Positions 56,851 to 64,000 of a DNA stretch of 64,000 bases are shown piece after piece. The stretch comes from GCA-2687515 sp002687515 (GTDB lineage Bacteria > Pseudomonadota > Alphaproteobacteria > Rhodospirillales > UBA2165). Made by a program: the position numbers and the translations under genes. The DNA is taken from contig JASLNU010000035.1 in assembly GCA_030745835.1 (NCBI GenBank), positions 14,969 through 78,968 of the forward strand, read 5' to 3'. The notes beneath the pieces were generated by a model, which saw only the letters and a list, made by a program, of their open reading frames with translations, had not been told where the DNA came from and ran no database searches. How positions within the stretch are numbered: position 1 is the stretch's first letter; every line of letters begins with the position of its first letter.

Positions 56851-58560
56851 ATGACTTCGACCGAAATCATGACCGCCAGTTATACGCAAAGCGCCGCGCC
56901 CACGGACACCGACATGTTCGCCGCGCCCCTGATCGGCATATTGCGCAAAAACGCCGGCACCGCGTTGCTGGCCAATGCCGTATTGGCCGTCGCCGTCGCC
57001 GCCGTCATGCGCGGTGCGGTGGAAACCCCGGTCCTGATCGCATGGCTGGCGGTGGTTCTGGCCCTCAATGGGGCGCGGCTGCTGCATATCATGACCAGCC
57101 GGAATACGGCGGGCGAATTCGACGTCGGATGGCTCTGGGCGCGGCTGTTCACCATTGGTGCCGGCCTGACCGGCGCGGCATGGGGCATCGGCGCGGTTGT
57201 CATGTTCCCGACCGATGCAATCCATCTGCAGGTGTTCCTGGCTTTCGTGCTCGGCGGACTGGCCGCCGGCGCGGTGGTGTCCTCGGCATCCTGGCTGCCG
57301 GCTTACTTCGCTTTCGCCGTTCCCGCGCTGGCACCGCTGATCATCAGGTTTCTCGTGGTTCCCGGCGAATTGCCGCTGGTGATGGGCGCCATGCTCCTTT
57401 TGTTTTTGGGCTTTTTGGGTGCGTTGGCGCGCTCATTCAATGCATCGCTGCGACAAACCATGTCGCTTAAGGGTGAACGGTCGCGCCTTTTGGACGAGCG
57501 CAATCTGTCAGAGGCGTTTTTCTCCAAGACCTTTCATTCGAGCCCGGTGTTGATGACCCTGTCGAACCCCAGGGACGGCACCCACTACGATGTCAACCGG
57601 GCCTGGTCGGCGCTGACCGGCTACAGCCACGAACAGGCGATGCGCAAAACATCCCTGGAACTGGGGCTGTGGACACGGCCCGAGGACCGCCAAACCTTCA
57701 TCGAAATCCTGAACCGCGATGGCGCCGTGTCCGGGTTCGAAACCGTCTTCCGGGCGCGCGACGGCTCTGAGCGGGACATGCTGGTGGCCGGCGAATACAT
57801 CCGGGAAGGCGAAAACGAAAAGCTCCTGTTCATCGGCCAGGACATCACGCGCCTGAAGGAGGTCGAGCGTTTGAAATCGGAATTCGTATCGGTGGTCAGC
57901 CACGAGCTCCGCACGCCTTTAACTTCGATCAAGGGCTCCCTCGGCCTGGTGCTCAGCGGCGGAACCGGCGAGGTTGCGGAAAAATCGCGCCAGCTTCTGA
58001 CCCTTGCCGAGCGCAACACCGACCGCCTGACCAGCCTGGTCAACGACATTCTCGATTTCGAAAAGCTTCGATCGGGCGAGATGCAATTCGCGGACCTGCG
58101 GTTCGACCTGACGCACTTGGTGGGCGACATGGTGTCTGAGTGCGCGCCCCTGGCCGAGCAATTCGGCATCGAATTTGTCTGGTCCATGCCGACGCAAAAA
58201 TTAAATGTCTCCGGCGATGCCGCCCGCATCGGCCAGGTGATCACCAATATCCTGTCCAACGCCGCCAAATTCTCGCCGGCCGGTGAACAGGTCGGCATAT
58301 CCGTATCCTCCGAAAATGCGCGCGCCCGTGTCGAGGTCAGCGATCGCGGTCCGGGTATCGACGAAAGTTTCCGCGAAGCCATATTCGAGCGATTCACGCA
58401 AGGAGATTCATCGGACACGCGCCAGAACATGGGCACCGGTCTCGGCCTTGGCATTTGCAAATCGATCATCGACCATCACCTCGGCGACATCGATTTCCGG
58501 GCCAACGAAGGCGGCGGCACCACCTTCTTTTTCGAGCTTCCCTTGGCACTAGAAACTTAA
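56851..58560 (+). CDS. PAS-containing sensor histidine kinase
   Basis: A 569-residue inner-membrane sensor. Residues about 30-205 form five to six membrane segments, followed by a PAS/PAC domain (about 228-342, SPVLMTLSNPRDGTHYDVNR region), HisKA with the phospho-acceptor His351 in VVSHELRTPLTS, and the HATPase with N box NILSNAAKFSP, G1 DRGPGID and G2 GTGLGLGICKSI. No response regulator gene is adjacent, so it is an orphan. Signal unknown. Confidence 0.92.
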   Translation: MTSTEIMTASYTQSAAPTDTDMFAAPLIGILRKNAGTALLANAVLAVAVAAVMRGAVETPVLIAWLAVVLALNGARLLHIMTSRNTAGEFDVGWLWARLFTIGAGLTGAAWGIGAVVMFPTDAIHLQVFLAFVLGGLAAGAVVSSASWLPAYFAFAVPALAPLIIRFLVVPGELPLVMGAMLLLFLGFLGALARSFNASLRQTMSLKGERSRLLDERNLSEAFFSKTFHSSPVLMTLSNPRDGTHYDVNRAWSALTGYSHEQAMRKTSLELGLWTRPEDRQTFIEILNRDGAVSGFETVFRARDGSERDMLVAGEYIREGENEKLLFIGQDITRLKEVERLKSEFVSVVSHELRTPLTSIKGSLGLVLSGGTGEVAEKSRQLLTLAERNTDRLTSLVNDILDFEKLRSGEMQFADLRFDLTHLVGDMVSECAPLAEQFGIEFVWSMPTQKLNVSGDAARIGQVITNILSNAAKFSPAGEQVGISVSSENARARVEVSDRGPGIDESFREAIFERFTQGDSSDTRQNMGTGLGLGICKSIIDHHLGDIDFRANEGGGTTFFFELPLALET

Positions 58561-58660
58561 ATTGTAGTCATCCGTCAAAACTGATAATTGAGTTGGCCGC
58601 GCCGGAACCGGGGATATCCCGACCGCAATTGTCCGGCCGCGGCAACTAGGGGAGCCGACA

Positions 58661-59593
58661 ATGAAATTGCTGTACTTCGATGACTTCAAACTGGGCGTTC
58701 TAAGCGGCGACAACGTCGTCGATGTCTCCGAACTGGTCGCCGATATTCCGCACACCGGCCCGCACGATCTGATCAACGGATTGATCGAACGCTTCGATGA
58801 CTATCGCGGCAAACTGGAAGACGCCGCCGCCAACGGCGATGGTGTTCCGGTTTCGGGGTTGCGTATCCGCCCGCCGCTGCCGAAGCCCTACAATATCGAT
58901 TGCATGGCGGTCAATTACATGGAGGACGGCAGCCGCGACGAGCCGGCGCCGATCAACGCTTTTCACAAATCTCCGAACGCCATCATCGGCGACGGCGATA
59001 CCATGGTGCTAGAAGACGTGCCGGCCACCATCTTCGAGGGCGAGGCCGAATTGGGGCTGGTGATCGGCAAAAGGGCATCGAACGTCGCCCAGGCCGACGC
59101 CATGGATTACATATTCGGCTACACCAATTTTATCGACGGTTCGGCGCGCGGCCTGGGCCCGGGCGGCAACGTCTTTTATATGATGAAGTCGCGCGAAACC
59201 TATGCGCCGATCGGCCCCTATATCGTCACCAGGGATGAAATCGACGATCCCCAGAAGCTGGCGGTCAAGCTTTGGGTCAGCGGCGAATTGAAGCAGGATT
59301 TCAACACCGACGACATGGCCCACAAGATACCGCGCATCATCGAATGGATCAGCTCGATCCACACCCTGGAGCCCGGCGATATCGTGGCCACCGGCACCAA
59401 CCACGGAGGGCTGTCGTCGTTCATGGACGGCGACAAGGTGGAATTGGAAATCGAGGGGCTCGGCCGCCTGACCATCAACGTGCGCGACGACTTGAAACGC
59501 ACCTGGGCGCGGACCACCCGGCTGGAACACGCGCAATCGGGAGCCGAAGGCGTGCAAACGCCGCAATTGACCGGAAAATACGCGCCGGAGTAA
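58661..59593 (+). CDS. fumarylacetoacetate hydrolase family protein
   Basis: A 310-residue FAH-fold enzyme. The metal site is marked by IFEGEAELGLVIGK (Glu pair) and a following Asp in YTNFIDGSARGLG; IPRIIEWISSIHTLEPGDIVATGT and GDKVELEIEGLGRLT complete the fold. Family members include fumarylpyruvate hydrolase of the gentisate route and acylpyruvases, so it could act after the bicupin at 48.8 kb, but it is 9 kb away and transcribed alone. CTAGGGGAG precedes the ATG. Confidence 0.88.
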   Translation: MKLLYFDDFKLGVLSGDNVVDVSELVADIPHTGPHDLINGLIERFDDYRGKLEDAAANGDGVPVSGLRIRPPLPKPYNIDCMAVNYMEDGSRDEPAPINAFHKSPNAIIGDGDTMVLEDVPATIFEGEAELGLVIGKRASNVAQADAMDYIFGYTNFIDGSARGLGPGGNVFYMMKSRETYAPIGPYIVTRDEIDDPQKLAVKLWVSGELKQDFNTDDMAHKIPRIIEWISSIHTLEPGDIVATGTNHGGLSSFMDGDKVELEIEGLGRLTINVRDDLKRTWARTTRLEHAQSGAEGVQTPQLTGKYAPE

Positions 59594-59666
59594 GGGCATA
59601 GCGCGCGGGGGTTGGCATGGTCGGCCCGCGCGCGTACCGGCAGGCTCATTCTTCCCGGTGATTACT

Positions 59667-59737
59667 AAAAGTAAACTGTCACCGATTTGTCACCGATTTA
59701 AATCGGTGACGATTTAAATCGGTGACAGTTTACTTTT
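59667..59737. repeat. perfect palindrome of gtcaccgattt type, possible bidirectional terminator
   Basis: Perfect 22-bp arms (59667-59688 and 59716-59737) enclose a second nested palindrome (GTCACCGATTTAAATCGGTGAC, 59689-59710, shown in part as GTCACCGATTT). It lies between the convergent FAH-family gene and the small membrane-protein gene and ends in a T tract, so it could stop transcription from both sides. Similar elements occur as dispersed REP-type repeats. Confidence 0.75.
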
Positions 59738-59778
59738 TATCACTTTTTAATATGGCAGGTGCCGAGATCGACGCCCGC

Positions 59779-60024
59779 CTATTCCTTTGCCGGCGCGCCG
59801 GCGCCGCCAAGCCTTGGCGCCGACAGCATCAGGCTGGCCAGCGCCAAGAGGCCGGCGAGAGCGGCCAGCGCATGCTTGTACTGGGCGTGCGGCGCGTCGA
59901 ACAGATCGACGGCCACCGTGTTCCAGGCCCAAAGCACGAGCACCGCCACGCCCAGCAAAAAGCCGATGGTAATGGCGATGCGCCGTCCGTGGCGGCCAAT
60001 GTGAGTGGGATCTCTCTGGTTCAT
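59779..60024 (-). CDS. small membrane protein of unknown function
   Basis: An 81-residue protein with a basic N-terminus (NQRDPTHIGRHGRRIA) and two membrane segments (about residues 17-37 and 48-70). GGAGATCGAA precedes the ATG. It is preceded by two palindromic operator-like sites, so its transcription is probably repressed by a regulator encoded elsewhere. No family was recognised. Confidence 0.7.
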   Translation of the reverse strand: MNQRDPTHIGRHGRRIAITIGFLLGVAVLVLWAWNTVAVDLFDAPHAQYKHALAALAGLLALASLMLSAPRLGGAGAPAKE

Positions 60025-60036
60025 TTCGATCTCCAG

Positions 60037-60090
60037 TATTATGACAATATAATTGTCATAATATACGTATTGACAATTTTATTGTCAATA
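60037..60090 (-). promoter_or_regulatory. twin palindromic operators upstream of small membrane protein gene
   Basis: Two perfect palindromes share the core TGACAAT-n3-ATTGTCA: one with 12-bp arms (60037-60063, centre ata) and one with 10-bp arms (60068-60090, centre ttt). Centres are 29 bases apart, about three helix turns. They lie 13 to 66 bases before the start codon in an AT-rich patch of a GC-rich region, as expected for repressor sites. Confidence 0.65.
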
Positions 60091-60164
60091 TTGCGCAGAA
60101 AAAGCTTCACGAGTCTGGGGACGCGCCGGGCACTCCATAGCAACCAACTGATATTAAGGAATAA

Positions 60165-61043
60165 TTAGCCACCGAATGGATATACGGGATGACCGCTGAC
60201 CTCGGTTTCGAGCATCAGCAAGCCGCCGGCTTCGGGCTCGGCCGCCAGCGCCGTCTCATCCAGCTTCTGCGAGGCGGTGGTGACGAACAGGGTCTTCATC
60301 TCCGGTCCGCCGAAGGCCGGCATGGTCGGCTGCGATACCGGCAACGGGATTTCCCGGTCGATCTCGCCGGCGGAATTTATTCGCACCACGCGGGCGCCGC
60401 CATAGAGCGCCGCCCAATAGCCGCCACTTGAATCCATGGCGGCGCCGTCGACGACGCCGGTTGTCGCCCGATCGAACGCGAAATAGGGTGCGCCCTCGCC
60501 GCGCCTGCCGGTACCAGGATCGAAAGCATGGCGCCGGACCATGCCGGCGCGGGTGTCGGTGTGGTACATGGTCCGATCATCGGGGGACCAGGCCAGGCCG
60601 TTGGGAACACGCAAGCCGCCGGCGATCTTGCTGACCGTCAGGTCGGGATCGATGCGGTAGAAGGCGCCGGTCGGCCGCGCCGGGTCTTCGGTATTCATGG
60701 TACCGAGCCAGAGCCGCCCGGCGGCATCGCATTTGCCGTCGTTGGGCCGGTTTTCGGGCCGATCCGATTCCAAGGCAAGCAGCCGTTGCCAGCTTTCCGC
60801 GCCGGGGTCGAAAGCATAAACGCCGTCCACCAGGGCGGCGATCAGGCCGCCGCGCCCGCGCAACGCGATCATGCCGACAAAGCCGGGCGTATCCCAGCTT
60901 TGCACCCGCCGGCTGGCGATCTCGGCCCGGTGCATGCGGCAAGCGCTGATATCGACCCAATAGAGCGCCCCCTCGGCCGCCGACCAGACCGGGCTTTCGC
61001 CCAGGATGGCGCGTTCCGGAGCGATGTTGATGATCTCTGACAC
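60165..61043 (-). CDS. SMP-30/gluconolactonase family protein
   Basis: A 292-residue six-bladed propeller lactonase. Motifs are the N-terminal LGESPVWSAAEGALYWVDI (metal Glu), RPNDGKCDAAGRLWLGTM (Asn/Asp metal ligands) and VPNGLAWSPDDRTMYHTDT. It may open sugar lactones such as gluconolactone or arabinolactone. It starts 6 bases after the SLC13 gene, so the two may be co-transcribed. Exact lactone unknown. Confidence 0.88.
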   Translation of the reverse strand: MSEIINIAPERAILGESPVWSAAEGALYWVDISACRMHRAEIASRRVQSWDTPGFVGMIALRGRGGLIAALVDGVYAFDPGAESWQRLLALESDRPENRPNDGKCDAAGRLWLGTMNTEDPARPTGAFYRIDPDLTVSKIAGGLRVPNGLAWSPDDRTMYHTDTRAGMVRRHAFDPGTGRRGEGAPYFAFDRATTGVVDGAAMDSSGGYWAALYGGARVVRINSAGEIDREIPLPVSQPTMPAFGGPEMKTLFVTTASQKLDETALAAEPEAGGLLMLETEVSGHPVYPFGG

Positions 61044-61049
61044 AGGCGC

Positions 61050-62900
61050 CTAGATGCCGTAATACCAGGGCGCGAACAGGGTAAAGGTCAGCCACAGGAT
61101 GATAATCAGCGGAATGCCGCCGCGCGCGAAATCGGTAAAGGTGTAATGCCCCGGCCCCATGACCAGAAGGCTGGTCTGATAGCCGATCGGCGTGGCGACG
61201 GCGCAGTTGGCGGCGAACACCACGGCGACGGCGAAGGCTTCGACCGGCATATTGAGCTCGTGCGCGATGCCGACCGCGATCGGCGTGAACAGCACGGCGG
61301 CGGCCTTGGCGCTGATGATGTTGGACAGCACCGCGATCAGCAGGAAAAAGGCCGACAGGATGACCGTCGGTTCGGCGCCGTAAAGGGCGGTGATCATATT
61401 ACGCGCCAGCCAGGCGGCGCCGCCGGTCGCCTGCATGGCGAGGCCCATCGCCAGCGCCGCCGGGATCATGGTGAAAATTTTGGTATCCAGCGAGCGCGCC
61501 GCCATGCGGATGGAAAGGACCCCCATCGCGACCATGGTGACCGCACCCAACAGCGCCGCGATCATCACCGGCACCAGGCCGCTTGCGGCGCTGAGGATGA
61601 CGGCGGCGAAGATGGCCATCGCCCGCTTGGCATGATCGAGGGCCGGCAGTTCCTCGGCCGACCATTCCAGCAACACCACATCGCTGTTGCGCCTGAGGCC
61701 CTGAATATCCTCGGGCCGGCCCTGGACCAAGAGGATGTCCCCTTCCTCCAGCGGGATTTCGGTGATCTGGGTGCGCATCATGCGCGAGCGGCGTTGCACG
61801 GCCAGCACCACGCAATGGAATTTATGTCGGAACCCAATGAGCCGCAAATTCAGCCCGGCCATGCGCGATGCCGGCGCCACCATCACCTCGGCCAACATGC
61901 GATCGCCGGTCTGCCAGCGGGCATCTTCGTCACGGCCATCTTGCAGGTCGGGCACCAGCAGGCCGGGATCATGGGCGACGGCGTCGGCCAGGACGGCGCG
62001 CGTGCCGGCGACCACCAGGACATCGTTTTCCTGGATCGTTACGCCCTCGAAGGGCGGCAGGAAAGCATCCTCCTCGCGTTCGATGACGCGCAGGATCAGG
62101 TCAGGATAGGCGCCGAAGATGCCGGCCACCGACTGCAATCCAATCACTTGGGATTCGGCGCCGACGGTGATCTGGGCCAGGTAGTGGCGGCCATCGCCGG
62201 CCAGCATGATTTCGGCGCCCGCCGCCCGGTCCGGCGTCAATTTGGGCACGAACAACAAGATAAAGACCAGCCCGACGCCGGCCAGCACCAGGCCGGGCAC
62301 GGTGAACTGGAAAAAGCTGAACGGCGCTTCGCCAAGTTCCTCGAGCGCGCCCGAAACCAAAAGGTTGGTTCCCGAACCGATGATCGTGGTCATGCCGCCA
62401 AGCACGGCGGCGAAGGACAGCGGCATCATCACCTTGCTCGATGAAATATCGAAGCGCCGGGCCACCGCTTCCATGATCGGGATAAATATGACCACCACCG
62501 GAATATTGTTGAGGAACCCCGATACCGCCAGCACCACCACCAGCGTGACGACGATGGTAATCACCGAGGAGCCGCCGCCGATGGCCATGACGATGCGCGC
62601 CCCCCGGTCGAGGGCGCCGGCGCGCACCATGCCCTGGCCGATGACCAACAGCGCCAGGACCGTGACCAGGGCCGGATTGGCGAAGCCGGCGACCAGCCGC
62701 TCCGCCGACAGCACATTGCCGCCGCCGGCCACGGCGATCGGCTGGAAATGGAAATAGACCATGAAGACGCCGAGCACGCCGACCGAGGTCACCTCGACCG
62801 GCACCCGCTCCATGGCATAGAGGCCGAGCGCGCCGATAATCAGCGCGAATGTCACCCACATGGAAAGGTTGGGCGCTACCAGTTGTGTGGCCTCATGCAT
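61050..62900 (-). CDS. SLC13-family transporter with RCK_C domains
   Basis: A 616-residue carrier of the DASS/SLC13 group, which import dicarboxylates, sulfate or related anions with sodium. The N- and C-terminal thirds have about ten to eleven membrane segments, with GSGTNLLVSGALEELGE (first SNT-type motif) and PIGYQTSLLVMGPGHY (second). Between them (about residues 205-400) are two TrkA-C/RCK_C domains (QVIGLQSVAGIFGAYPDLILR region, and RMAGLNLRLIGFRHKFH) that may sense a ligand. The ATG at 62900 is chosen; a later Met is possible. The lactonase follows. Confidence 0.88.
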   Translation of the reverse strand: MHEATQLVAPNLSMWVTFALIIGALGLYAMERVPVEVTSVGVLGVFMVYFHFQPIAVAGGGNVLSAERLVAGFANPALVTVLALLVIGQGMVRAGALDRGARIVMAIGGGSSVITIVVTLVVVLAVSGFLNNIPVVVIFIPIMEAVARRFDISSSKVMMPLSFAAVLGGMTTIIGSGTNLLVSGALEELGEAPFSFFQFTVPGLVLAGVGLVFILLFVPKLTPDRAAGAEIMLAGDGRHYLAQITVGAESQVIGLQSVAGIFGAYPDLILRVIEREEDAFLPPFEGVTIQENDVLVVAGTRAVLADAVAHDPGLLVPDLQDGRDEDARWQTGDRMLAEVMVAPASRMAGLNLRLIGFRHKFHCVVLAVQRRSRMMRTQITEIPLEEGDILLVQGRPEDIQGLRRNSDVVLLEWSAEELPALDHAKRAMAIFAAVILSAASGLVPVMIAALLGAVTMVAMGVLSIRMAARSLDTKIFTMIPAALAMGLAMQATGGAAWLARNMITALYGAEPTVILSAFFLLIAVLSNIISAKAAAVLFTPIAVGIAHELNMPVEAFAVAVVFAANCAVATPIGYQTSLLVMGPGHYTFTDFARGGIPLIIILWLTFTLFAPWYYGI

Positions 62901-62947
62901 GTCGCCGGAGCCTCAAATGCCATCCATTTACAATTAGAGGTAAGGGC

Positions 62948-63079
62948 TTAGGCCAATTCCTGCAAGATGCCGGACAGTTCCCGCATATTGCCGAACACCC
63001 GTTCGGCACCGGCGGCGCTCAGCTTGTGCCGATGAGCGGGCCCGCAATGGCCGCCGCCGGTAAAGCCGAAAACCGCCAT
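62948..63079 (-). pseudogene. C-terminal remnant of HAD-family phosphatase
   Basis: A 43-codon frame reads MAVFGFTGGGHCGPAHRHKL, then SAAGAERVFGNMRELSGILQ. This is the ending of HAD-type phosphoglycolate-phosphatase-like hydrolases (motif GFxGGxHCxP). The N-terminal domains with the DxD nucleophile are absent; the dehydrogenase gene ends 7 bases upstream. It is a truncated fragment left by deletion or insertion. Confidence 0.65.
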
Positions 63080-63086
63080 GCGCACT

Positions 63087-64000
63087 TCAGAGCGCGGCTT
63101 CGACGGCGGCGCCCAAATCCCCGGTCGATGCCTTGCCGCCCATGTCCGGGGTCAGGCAGGCGCCGTCGGCGAGCACCTTTTCGATGGCCCCGAGGATCGC
63201 CTCGGCGGCTTCCGTTTGCCCGAAATGATCGAGCATCATCGCCCCCGACCAGATCTGCCCGATCGGGTTGGCGATGCCTTGCCCGGCGATATCGGGGGCG
63301 GAGCCGTGCACCGGCTCGAACATGGACGGAAAATTCCGCTCCGGATTGATGTTGGCCGATGGCGCGATGCCGATGGTGCCGGTCGCCGCCGGGCCCAGGT
63401 CCGAGAGGATATCACCGAACAGGTTGGAACCGACGACCACGTCGAACCAATCGGGGTTGCGCACGAAATGGGCGGTCAGGATATCGATATGGAACTTATC
63501 CACCTCGACACCCGGATAGTTCGCGGCCATCGCCTCCACCCGCTCGTCCCAATAGGGCATGGTGTGGATGATGCCGTTGGATTTGGTGGCGGAAGTGACC
63601 TTTTGCCGGCGCCCCTGCGCCAACTTGAAGGCATACCGCATGATGCGGTCGACGCCGCGCCGGGTGAAGATGGATTCCTGGACCACCGTTTCGGCCTCGC
63701 TTTCGGCATAGAGCCGACCGCCGATCTGGGAATATTCGCCCTCGACGTTTTCCCGCACGATGACCATGTCGATCTCGCCCGGTACCCGGTCAGCCAAGGG
63801 CGAGCGCACGCCTTCCAGCAGCCGCACCGGGCGCACGTTGGCGTACTGCTTGAAGGCTCGGCGGATGGGGATCAGCAGGCCCCACAGCGAGACGTGGTCG
63901 GGCACGCCGGGATAGCCCACGGCGCCGAGGTAGATGGCGTCGTGCTCGGCGATGGTGGCGATGCCGTCGTCCGGCATCATGCGGCCGCTTTGCCGATAGT
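63087..64000 (-). CDS. tartrate/D-malate dehydrogenase family protein, 5' end cut by window
   Basis: NAD-dependent decarboxylating or hydroxyacid dehydrogenase of the isocitrate/isopropylmalate family, close to tartrate dehydrogenase (ttuC-like) and D-malate dehydrogenase. The frame continues through the right edge (YRQSGRMMPDDG at the edge), so the N-terminus is missing. Visible blocks are HDAIYLGAVGYPGVPDHVSL, VRENVEGEYSQIGG, GSNLFGDILSDLG (metal Asp residues) and MFEPVHGSAPDIAGQGIAN. About 304 codons are seen of about 355. It precedes the HAD remnant and the SLC13 carrier. Confidence 0.88.
   Translation of the reverse strand, partial: YRQSGRMMPDDGIATIAEHDAIYLGAVGYPGVPDHVSLWGLLIPIRRAFKQYANVRPVRLLEGVRSPLADRVPGEIDMVIVRENVEGEYSQIGGRLYAESEAETVVQESIFTRRGVDRIMRYAFKLAQGRRQKVTSATKSNGIIHTMPYWDERVEAMAANYPGVEVDKFHIDILTAHFVRNPDWFDVVVGSNLFGDILSDLGPAATGTIGIAPSANINPERNFPSMFEPVHGSAPDIAGQGIANPIGQIWSGAMMLDHFGQTEAAEAILGAIEKVLADGACLTPDMGGKASTGDLGAAVEAAL

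Overview
The window is a stretch of GC-rich bacterial chromosome that reads as an alphaproteobacterium, probably Rhodospirillales-like. The grounds are the fabD-fabG-acpP-fabF-mltG order, the yicC-gmk-rsmA end, cvpA-purF, the rpsF-rpsR-(DUF2232)-rplI order, and a serC-serA pair with a structured leader of the alphaproteobacterial serC type. No rRNA, tRNA, CRISPR array, phage block or intact transposase gene was seen. Both end genes are cut by the window edge: rsmA on the left and a tartrate/malate-type dehydrogenase on the right.

From 0 to 28.5 kb the content is mostly housekeeping. It holds rsmA, gmk, yicC, a SPINDLY-like TPR glycosyltransferase and an SDR that separate mltG from yicC, then mltG, the fatty-acid synthesis cluster (fabF, acpP, fabG, fabD), the ribosomal operon (rpsF, rpsR, DUF2232, rplI), cfa, dnaB, alr, mlaE, mlaF, radA, cvpA, purF, an SDR, a methyltransferase, a Sel1 protein, a small lipoprotein, a YfgM-like protein, bamB and der. 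Two related repeat elements of about 280 and 330 bp lie here, one touching the mltG start and one after the purF-SDR pair.

From 28.8 to 49.7 kb the content is accessory and catabolic. It holds a hemerythrin, an amidohydrolase of the dihydroxybenzoate-decarboxylase type, a zinc alcohol dehydrogenase, a VWA/MoxR pair, a complete DctPQM TRAP uptake system, an unknown protein, a methyltransferase, an MFS carrier, a reductive dehalogenase-like protein with an internally duplicated core, a form II CoxL-type molybdenum hydroxylase (coxM, coxL, coxS), two tandem paralogues of unknown function, a collapsed SDR remnant and a gentisate-dioxygenase-like bicupin. The set could serve uptake, dehalogenation, hydroxylation and ring cleavage of (halo)aromatic acids, but that pathway is inference.

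From 49.8 to 64 kb there is a class III cyclase fused to a TolB-like/TPR region, serA and serC, two secreted or membrane-anchored proteins, an orphan sensor kinase, a fumarylacetoacetate-hydrolase family enzyme, a small membrane protein behind twin palindromic operators, an SMP-30 lactonase, an SLC13 carrier, the tail of a HAD phosphatase, and the dehydrogenase cut by the window edge.

The strongest candidates for something undescribed are the folded repeat family (outer inverted repeats enclosing two hairpins whose stems differ in sequence but keep pairing), the duplicated-core dehalogenase, and the unknown tandem paralogue pair.
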